Source of the DNA: Streptosporangiaceae bacterium
GTDB lineage: Bacteria > Actinomycetota > Actinomycetes > Streptosporangiales > Streptosporangiaceae
Length of the DNA: 7,569 bases
Assembly: GCA_030038715.1 (NCBI GenBank)
Contig: JASHSO010000323.1
Coordinates: forward strand, 1-7,569
Direction: 5' to 3'
A model generated the notes under the pieces. It did not search any database and had not been told where the DNA came from. It was given only the letters and a program-made list of their open reading frames with translations. A program made the position numbers and the translations under genes. This document shows positions 1 to 5,258 of the stretch, one piece after another; the stretch's first letter is position 1; every line of letters starts with the position of its first letter.

Positions 1-483
1 GGTTCCGTAGATCGCGTCGACTTCATCGACGGCGCAGCGGATGCAATCGCGAGCTTCAACCGGGCAGGTATCCCGATTGCTGTGGTGACGAACCAGGCAG
101 GTGTGGCGCGTGGCCTGTACGGGATCGACGACGTCATACGCGTGCATGAGTGCATAGCCGACCACTTGGCGGAGCATGGCGCGCACATCGACCGCTATCT
201 GTTCTGCCCGTACCACCCAGAAGGAACAGTCGAGGCCTTCGCTCGCGCTAGCGAGGATCGCAAGCCCAGGCCAGGCATGGCGGTCGCCGCCGCTGCCGCA
301 CTCGGCCTCGATCTCGCAGCATCCTGGGTAGTAGGAGACCGGCCCGAGGACGTCGGGCTTGCTCAGGTAGTGGGGGCGTCCGCGGTGTTCCTCGGGGCCG
401 AGCGACTGAAGCAGCCCGGCGTTTGGTCGTTCCCTTGCCTCGCGGCAGCTGCCTCCTTCATCGTGGAACAGGTCGCCGGATGA
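1..483 (+). CDS. gmhB: D-glycero-D-manno-heptose 1,7-bisphosphate 7-phosphatase, GmhB-like HAD hydrolase (5' partial)
   Basis: This cytoplasmic HAD-superfamily phosphatase would remove the C7 phosphate of heptose 1,7-bisphosphate, leaving heptose 1-phosphate for the nucleotidyltransferase. The reading frame is open from base 1 without a start. Compared with E. coli GmhB (about 191 aa), roughly 23 N-terminal residues are missing, including the motif I nucleophile DxD, so that motif cannot be checked. Seen here: motif II as VTNQAGVARG (Thr codon 88-90), the lysine motif RKPRPGM (Lys codon 262-264) and motif IV GDRPED (Asp codons 337 and 349). The GmhB zinc loop starts normally with CPYHP (Cys 205, His 214), but the following CxC pair of the E. 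coli enzyme is Ser-Glu-Asp (codons 250-258), so the zinc site looks half lost. Its stop overlaps the gmhA start in ATGA. The family call is firm; which anomer it prefers cannot be read from the sequence. Confidence 0.9.
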   Translation, partial: GSVDRVDFIDGAADAIASFNRAGIPIAVVTNQAGVARGLYGIDDVIRVHECIADHLAEHGAHIDRYLFCPYHPEGTVEAFARASEDRKPRPGMAVAAAAALGLDLAASWVVGDRPEDVGLAQVVGASAVFLGAERLKQPGVWSFPCLAAAASFIVEQVAG

Positions 484-1154
484 GTGCGGTGAATGGCCGA
501 CGATCCCTGCAACCGCTGACTGCTTGCGTGACGTCCGGGTTTCCGGACGCTCCGTACCCGAGCACTGCGGCCTACTTCACCGCATACGCGGCAGAACTTG
601 CCAAGGCTGCGAACTCTATCGAGCCTGCCACAATCGAGCGCGCCGCAGCTGTCCTCCTGGAGGCCTACCAGCGAGGCTCAATGGTGTTTTCCTGCGGCAA
701 CGGCGGCTCGGCTGCTATTGCTAACCACCTGCAGTGCGACCACGTCAAGGGCGTAAGGAGTGCCACGGACTTGACGCCTAGGGTCGTGAGCCTCAGCAGC
801 AGTGTCGAACTGCTGACGGCCATCGCGAATGACATTGCTTACGATGACGTCTTCGCCTATCAGTTGCAGTCGCAGTCGATGCCTGGAGACGTACTCATTG
901 CTATCTCCTCCTCGGGCCGCTCGCCGAGCATCCTCCGCGCACTCACCTGGGCCCGCGGCCACGACCTGCGCACCATAGCGCTCACGGGCTTCGACGGCGG
1001 GGACGCCAAAGCCCTAGCGGAGGTCGCCATCCACGTTGATGTCGCGAATTACGGCATCGTCGAGGACTTGCATCAGAGCGTTATGCACACGCTAGCCCAG
1101 TACCTCCGACAGTCACGCATGACTGCGGACGCGATCGCAGGAAACGTGTTCTGA
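480..1154 (+). CDS. gmhA: Sedoheptulose-7-phosphate isomerase (SIS domain, GmhA family)
   Basis: GmhA converts sedoheptulose 7-phosphate to D-glycero-D-manno-heptose 7-phosphate, the first committed step of activated heptose synthesis. I chose ATG 480 (224 aa) because it overlaps the gmhB stop as ATGA, has AGG at 470-472 upstream, and fits the family (E. coli about 192 aa). A longer reading from 423 would run deep into gmhB. The SIS fold is clear: CGNGGSAAIANH at residues 72-83, the serine-rich phosphate loop AISSSGRSPS, and the C-terminal helix EDLHQSVMH with His198 matching the catalytic histidine of E. coli GmhA (His180). The position of the E. coli catalytic Glu65 is Asp87 here, within HLQCDHVKG. 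I recall this CDH variant in other SIS proteins of capsule clusters, so it may mark a subgroup. There is an N-terminal extension of about 30 residues. The neighbouring kinase, phosphatase and nucleotidyltransferase genes support the assigned role. Confidence 0.88.
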   Translation: MSAVNGRRSLQPLTACVTSGFPDAPYPSTAAYFTAYAAELAKAANSIEPATIERAAAVLLEAYQRGSMVFSCGNGGSAAIANHLQCDHVKGVRSATDLTPRVVSLSSSVELLTAIANDIAYDDVFAYQLQSQSMPGDVLIAISSSGRSPSILRALTWARGHDLRTIALTGFDGGDAKALAEVAIHVDVANYGIVEDLHQSVMHTLAQYLRQSRMTADAIAGNVF

Positions 1155-1157
1155 CCC

Positions 1158-2324
1158 ATGGTCGCTGCAACACGCATGCGGGTCGCGATCAACCTGCTGC
1201 CCGAGAACCCGGACAGTCCATCGGGTGCTCACTGGTTCTGGACCAGGGTCATCCCGGAGATGACCCGCCGACTGGAGCCCGGCGAAGAGCTGCACCTGCT
1301 GGTGAGCCCGCATTCGCGGAATCTCTACCAGGGCTACGGGCCCGGCGTCTTCCAGATCACATATCCGTGGTCCAACGAGCGGCGCGTGCTGCGAACTGTC
1401 AGCGAGAACTTCTACTCGCCAGTGCGCCTGCCTCTTGCCCGTATTGACGTATTCAACACGCTGATGGCCCCGTTCCTGCCGGTCGCACCATCGGTCGTCA
1501 TCCACATCAAGACTATGCACGCCTTCACTGCCCCTGAGTCGCTGACCAGGCTGGCTCGTGCGTACCGCCGGGCGAACTACCCACGCTCGGCTCGAGTCGC
1601 AGACGCAATCATCATTAACTCCGAAAGCCTTCGGTCGGAGATCATGCATTACCTCCCCGTCGATCCCGCAAAGCTGAAGCTGATCTACGAGGCGGTTGAC
1701 CACGATCTGTTCAAGCCCGGCGACGTGACTCAGGCGCGCGCTCGGGTGGCATCTTATGGGGTCACGAAACCATTCGTGCTCTTCGTGTCGTCACTTTGGC
1801 CGTACAAGAACTGCGCTGGCCTGCTACGAGCATGGGCGGTGGCCCGCGCGGAGCTCGGTCACCGCCAGCTTGCGATTGTCGGCGGCGGACGCGATGAGGC
1901 ACACATCGCCGAGCTGCAGTCGCTTGTGGCCGAGCTGGGCATCTTCCAGGACGTGGTCTTCGTCGGTGCCGTGCCGTTGGAAGAGACCGTCAGCTTCTAC
2001 CAGGCCGCCGACGTGTTCGTCTACCCCTCGCTGAATGAGACCTTCGGGCTGCCCATTCTGGAGGCGATGGCATGCGGCTGCGCGGTCGTGACCTCCGACA
2101 CCAGCGCCATGCCGGAAACCGCCGGAGGGGCTGCCCTGCTCTGTGACCCAGCCGACCCCGCATCCATCGCGAAGGCCGTGGTCAGTGCTCTTCAGCCGGG
2201 GATGGAGCGGCTCCGGCAGGACGGCATTCGCCGTGCGGACCAGTTCACCTGGGCGGTGACGGGGGCGGCGACGCTCGATGTCTATCGGGAGGTAGCCGAA
2301 CTCCGGAGGCACCGAAGAAGATGA
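1158..2324 (+). CDS. Glycosyltransferase family 4 (GT-B fold)
   Basis: This is a retaining GT-B glycosyltransferase that would transfer a sugar from a nucleotide donor to a growing lipid-linked glycan at the inner face of the membrane. The N-terminal Rossmann half opens with MRVAINLLPENP. The C-terminal half is typical of GT4: LFVSSLWPYKN with Lys217 in the donor-phosphate loop, LAIVGGGRD, then ADVFVYPSLNETFGLP, in which Glu294 and Glu302 form the EX7E motif that binds the donor ribose and phosphate. At 388 aa the length is normal, and no membrane segment is visible. ATG 1158 lies 3 nt after the gmhA stop, with AGGAA at 1139-1143 somewhat far upstream. ATG 1176 (six codons later) is an equally plausible start because the family usually begins close to the first beta strand. 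Donor and acceptor are not readable; a heptosyl- or mannosyltransferase role is only suggested by the neighbours. Confidence 0.9.
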   Translation: MVAATRMRVAINLLPENPDSPSGAHWFWTRVIPEMTRRLEPGEELHLLVSPHSRNLYQGYGPGVFQITYPWSNERRVLRTVSENFYSPVRLPLARIDVFNTLMAPFLPVAPSVVIHIKTMHAFTAPESLTRLARAYRRANYPRSARVADAIIINSESLRSEIMHYLPVDPAKLKLIYEAVDHDLFKPGDVTQARARVASYGVTKPFVLFVSSLWPYKNCAGLLRAWAVARAELGHRQLAIVGGGRDEAHIAELQSLVAELGIFQDVVFVGAVPLEETVSFYQAADVFVYPSLNETFGLPILEAMACGCAVVTSDTSAMPETAGGAALLCDPADPASIAKAVVSALQPGMERLRQDGIRRADQFTWAVTGAATLDVYREVAELRRHRRR

Positions 2325-3433
2325 GGGTTCTCGTTACTGGTGGGGCGGGGTTCATCGGCTCGCACACCTGCGACCGCCTACTGGAACTCGGGCATGACGT
2401 GGCAGTGCTGGACGCGCTGACGCCGCCCGTTCATCGCACCACATACCCAACGAATCTCAGCAAGGAAGTCGAGTTCCACGACGGTGACGTACGCAACCGT
2501 GGCCTCGTCGCAAACCTGCTACGGCGCGTCGATGCCATCTACCACTTGGCCGCCTACCAGGACTACCTGACCAATTTCGCGCGCTTCTCCGACGTTAACG
2601 TCGTCTCGACAGCTCTGCTGTATGAGATCATCGTCGCCGAGGGCCTCGACATCTCACGCGTCGTGGTCGCGTCATCACAGGCCGCAATGGGCGAGGGGCT
2701 ATATCTGTGCCCGGTCCATGGCGAGCAGGTGCCAGGGATGCGTTCGACAAGCGCTCTAGCGGCCAGCCAGTGGGACATACGATGCCCGCAATGCGGCGGG
2801 CCGCTGGAGGTGCGAGCTACGCCGGAGCGTATCTCGAACCCGCAGAACGCCTACGGCATATCGAAGCTCAGCCAGGAAATGGTGGCGATGAACCTCGGCC
2901 GCAGGTATGGGATTCCGACAGTCGCGTTGCGCTACAGCATCGTCCAGGGCCCGCGGCAGTCTGTTTACAACGCCTACTCGGGGGCCTGCCGCATCTTCTG
3001 CCTGAGCTACCTGCAGGGAATCGCACCGACGCTGTACGAGGACGGTGCCGCGATCCGGGACTACGTCAACATCGACGATGTCGTGGCCGCCAATGTCCTC
3101 GTTCTAACCGACGAGCGCTCGATCGGGCGAGTCTTCAACGTCGGAGGGGGCAGGGCGGTCACGACTAGGGAGTTCGCAGACATCGTCATGCGCCAGTACG
3201 GCTCCAGTCAGCATGGCGTGATGACCGGCGAGTACCGCTTCGGCGACACGCGCCACAATCTGTCCGACATCAGCGCCCTACGAGCGCTGGGCTGGGAGCC
3301 GCGGCGCACGCCAGAGCAGTCTGTGAAAGCGTATGCCGCCTGGCTCGCGGACCTCGATGGGCTCGACGGCATCCTAGCTGAGGCGAACGCGCGTATGCGC
3401 GCCCTCGGCGTGGTCAGGCGTGCCCGAGCATGA
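2321..3433 (+). CDS. NAD-dependent sugar-nucleotide epimerase/dehydratase with zinc-ribbon-like insertion
   Basis: This is an extended short-chain dehydrogenase/reductase acting on a nucleotide-activated sugar in the cytoplasm. The N-terminal Rossmann motif is TGGAGFIGSH (Gly7, Gly10, Gly13), followed by an acidic VLDAL at the end of the second strand, which favours NAD(H). The catalytic set is visible as SSQ at residues 118-120 and Tyr178-x3-Lys182 in NAYGISK. Between these lies an insertion with CPVH (Cys130, His133) and CPQC (Cys155, Cys158), spaced like a small zinc ribbon. It explains the 370-aa length against about 310-330 for ordinary members. From memory, such an insertion occurs in proteins annotated as dTDP-L-rhamnose 4-epimerase-like, but the substrate here is unknown. 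It could equally modify the heptose made by this operon. The start is set by the ATGA overlap with the glycosyltransferase stop and by GGAGG at 2305-2309. Confidence 0.88.
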   Translation: MRVLVTGGAGFIGSHTCDRLLELGHDVAVLDALTPPVHRTTYPTNLSKEVEFHDGDVRNRGLVANLLRRVDAIYHLAAYQDYLTNFARFSDVNVVSTALLYEIIVAEGLDISRVVVASSQAAMGEGLYLCPVHGEQVPGMRSTSALAASQWDIRCPQCGGPLEVRATPERISNPQNAYGISKLSQEMVAMNLGRRYGIPTVALRYSIVQGPRQSVYNAYSGACRIFCLSYLQGIAPTLYEDGAAIRDYVNIDDVVAANVLVLTDERSIGRVFNVGGGRAVTTREFADIVMRQYGSSQHGVMTGEYRFGDTRHNLSDISALRALGWEPRRTPEQSVKAYAAWLADLDGLDGILAEANARMRALGVVRRARA

Positions 3434-4131
3434 AGGCATTTCTACTGGCGGCGGGGACCGGCAGCCGACTCCGACCGATCACCGAAACCGTGCCGAAATG
3501 CATGATCGACATCGATGGCCAGCCGTTGCTGGACATCTGGCTGGCTGCCTTCCACCGCGCGGGCGTGGATGAGGTGCTGGTCAACCTGCACCACCTGCCG
3601 GAGATTGTCAGCAGGCATCTTGGCGCCCACACCGGCCCTCCTACTGTCCGCGCTTCCTTCGAGCCGGAGTTGCTCGGCAGTGCGGGGACGCTGCTCGCCA
3701 ACCGCAAGTGGATCATTGACGACGACTTCTTTCTCGTATGCAACGCGGACAACCTCACTGACTTCGACCTGAGCTCGCTCGTGGGTACTCACCGGGCGCA
3801 CGATCAGATTGCGACCGTAACGGTCTTCCGGTCGGAGCAGCCGTGGGCCGGTGGCGTCGTGGAACTGAACGACGCGGGCATCATGATCAGCTTCGCGGAG
3901 AAGCCGCGACATCCTGTCTCCGACCTCACGAACGCTGGCATGTATGCCTTCCACCCGAGCGTGCTTGACGAGATAGCGGGGATGCCACCAAAAGACATCG
4001 GCTACGACTTGCTGCCGCGCCTGGTAGGGCGGGCCGGGGTGATGCTGGTCGATGGGTACTTCCGGGACATAGGTACGCCCGACGCCTACCGCCTCGCCAG
4101 ACAAGAGTGGCGAGCCCGGATACCGTCATGA
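3430..4131 (+). CDS. hddC: Sugar-1-phosphate nucleotidyltransferase, probable heptose-1-phosphate guanylyltransferase (HddC-like)
   Basis: This enzyme would join D-glycero-alpha-D-manno-heptose 1-phosphate to GTP, giving GDP-heptose and pyrophosphate. The N-terminal nucleotide-binding signature is complete: LAAGTGSRLRP at residues 6-16 with Arg13, then PKCMIDI with Lys23. The sugar and metal region VCNADNLTD holds Asp107, and AEKPRHP follows at about 156-162. The C-terminal FRDIGTPDAYR has Asp213, expected to share metal binding with Asp107. At 233 aa with no left-handed beta-helix tail, it resembles the short HddC and MurU-type enzymes and not the long mannose-1-phosphate guanylyltransferases. 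The fold is certain. The heptose substrate and GDP are inferred from the adjacent hddA, gmhA and gmhB; glucose- or mannose-1-phosphate remain possible. It overlaps the gene before and the gene after by ATGA, so its translation is probably coupled to both. Confidence 0.82.
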   Translation: MKAFLLAAGTGSRLRPITETVPKCMIDIDGQPLLDIWLAAFHRAGVDEVLVNLHHLPEIVSRHLGAHTGPPTVRASFEPELLGSAGTLLANRKWIIDDDFFLVCNADNLTDFDLSSLVGTHRAHDQIATVTVFRSEQPWAGGVVELNDAGIMISFAEKPRHPVSDLTNAGMYAFHPSVLDEIAGMPPKDIGYDLLPRLVGRAGVMLVDGYFRDIGTPDAYRLARQEWRARIPS

Positions 4132-5117
4132 TCATCACGCAGACTCCCCTGCGCATCGGCCTTCTTGGCGGCGGAACGGACCTGCCCGGCTACTACCGCG
4201 AGCACGGCGGCAGAGTGCTCAACTGCGCCGTGGACAAATACATCTATGTCATCGTCAAGCAACGGTTCGATGACGACATCTATGTCAACTACTCAAAGAA
4301 GGAGATCGTCTCGAGGGTCGAAGACCTGCAACATGAGCTCGTAAGGGAAGCAATGCTGATGACTGGCGTGGCTGGCGCAGTCGAGATTACGACACTCGCA
4401 GACATCCCGTCGGCTGGCTCTGGCTTGGGGTCTTCGTCGGCCGTTACCGTCGGACTGTTGCACGCACTGTTCGCTTACCAGGGCAGGCAAGTCTCGGCGG
4501 AGGAGCTGGCCGACCGAGCCTGCACGATTGAGATCGAACGCTGCGGCAAACCCATTGGCAAGCAGGACCAGTATGTGGCCGCGCTCGGTGGCATCCGCGA
4601 CATCCGATTCGGGCCTGGGGACGAGGTCATCGCCGAGGAGGTCGGGCTCTCGGCCACACACCGCCGGGCACTCCAACAGCAGATCATGCTCTTCTATACC
4701 GGGGTAACCCGCAGTGCGAACTCGATCCTGGCCGAGCAGAGTGCGCACATCGCGGACACTCGCCAGCAGCTCGACCTGCTACGTGACCTCGCTGCCTTCG
4801 CTGCAGAAAGGCTTCGAGCTGGGGATGTGGACGCGATCGGCCTTGCGGTGCGCCAAAGCTGGGAAGCCAAGCGCAAGCTAGCTTCGGGTGTGTCGAACGG
4901 GACAGTTGACTGGGCGGTTGCCCGTGCTCTCGATGCAGGTGCTGTCGGCGTCAAGCTGACCGGCGCTGGGGGCGGCGGCTTCCTGCTCGCCCTCTGCCCG
5001 ATAGAGCGGCAGCGCGCGGTTCGAGAGAGCCTCTCCGACATGCAGGAACTGCCGGTGAAGCTGGACCGCCTCGGATCGCGAGTGATACTTAACGTCGTCC
5101 GCGACATATGGGGCTGA
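4128..5117 (+). CDS. hddA: D-glycero-alpha-D-manno-heptose-7-phosphate kinase (GHMP family, HddA-like)
   Basis: HddA phosphorylates C1 of heptose 7-phosphate with ATP, giving the alpha-1,7-bisphosphate that commits the pathway to GDP-heptose. I chose ATG 4128 (329 aa) over an in-frame GTG at 4107: it gives the typical family start MIITQTPLRIGLLGGGTD and the same ATGA overlap seen elsewhere in the operon. Seen motifs are the substrate loop GGGTDLPGYY near the N-terminus, the ATP-binding loop PSAGSGLGSSS at residues 94-104, GKQDQY with Lys145 and Asp147 (likely in the active site), and the C-terminal GHMP motif KLTGAGGGGF at 276-285. The length is close to known HddA proteins. M. tuberculosis carries, as I recall, a related gca-gmhA-gmhB-hddA set (Rv0112-Rv0115). 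This is the last gene before the only sizeable intergenic gap in the window. Confidence 0.88.
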   Translation: MIITQTPLRIGLLGGGTDLPGYYREHGGRVLNCAVDKYIYVIVKQRFDDDIYVNYSKKEIVSRVEDLQHELVREAMLMTGVAGAVEITTLADIPSAGSGLGSSSAVTVGLLHALFAYQGRQVSAEELADRACTIEIERCGKPIGKQDQYVAALGGIRDIRFGPGDEVIAEEVGLSATHRRALQQQIMLFYTGVTRSANSILAEQSAHIADTRQQLDLLRDLAAFAAERLRAGDVDAIGLAVRQSWEAKRKLASGVSNGTVDWAVARALDAGAVGVKLTGAGGGGFLLALCPIERQRAVRESLSDMQELPVKLDRLGSRVILNVVRDIWG

Positions 5118-5167
5118 CGCCACAACGTCCAAGGTCCTGCCCTCGGTCAGCCCTGTATCACGTCAGC
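5111..5167 (+). repeat. Inverted repeat at the hddA 3' end with two alternative right arms
   Basis: GGGCTGAC (5111-5118), which includes the hddA stop codon, is an exact reverse complement of GTCAGCCC (5146-5153), with a 27-nt loop. Part of the same left arm, GCTGACG (5113-5119), can also pair with CGTCAGC (5161-5167). The two pairings exclude each other. No run of T follows either arm and the loops are long, so this is not a standard intrinsic terminator. It could be an RNA hairpin that limits or slows transcription between the sugar genes and the chain-length genes, or it could be chance in GC-rich DNA. Confidence 0.3.
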
Positions 5168-5258
5168 AACCGTTGAGCTCTAATACCACGGCGCACTGCG
5201 CATCAGCTGGCACCGCGCCTGGCCGCATTGACGACTGGCAAGCCGAGAAGGTAACGAG
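5118..5258. other. Intergenic region between hddA and the chain-length genes
   Basis: This 141-bp gap is the only real non-coding stretch in the window; every other junction is an overlap or 3 nt. It contains the right arms of the inverted repeat noted above and the ribosome binding site of the next gene. TAATAC at 5181-5186 looks vaguely like a -10 box, but nothing close to TTGACA sits at the right distance. I therefore cannot support a promoter, although a separate transcription start for the Wzz-like pair would be reasonable here. Confidence 0.6.
5246..5251 (+). promoter_or_regulatory. Ribosome binding site of the first Wzz-like gene
   Basis: AGAAGG lies 7 nt before ATG 5259. It is a good Shine-Dalgarno match at ideal spacing and fixes this start. 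Most other genes of the window rely on weaker sites plus stop/start overlap, so this is the point where ribosomes would load afresh. Confidence 0.7.

Noticed and set aside
423..479. N-terminal extension of gmhA from an ATG at 423
   Set aside because: It would overlap gmhB by about 60 nt and add a sequence with no SIS-family character; ATG 480 fits better.
3442..4104. Minus-strand open frame (220 codons) opposite hddC
   Set aside because: The + strand carries all nucleotidyltransferase motifs; the opposite product shows no recognisable domain.
4107..4127. Upstream GTG as the hddA start
   Set aside because: ATG 4128 gives the family-typical N-terminus and the same ATGA overlap as the other junctions.
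4694..5125. Minus-strand open frame opposite the hddA C-terminus
   Set aside because: Ser/Arg-rich low-complexity shadow of the GHMP kinase gene.
5190..5219. GGCGC/GCGCC inverted repeat in the intergenic gap as a terminator
   Set aside because: Only 5 bp with a 20-nt loop and no T-run; expected by chance in such GC-rich sequence.
5228..5256. TTGACG followed after 17 nt by GTAACG as a possible promoter
   Set aside because: The would-be -10 is poor, overlaps the ribosome binding site, and would start transcription within or at the start codon.
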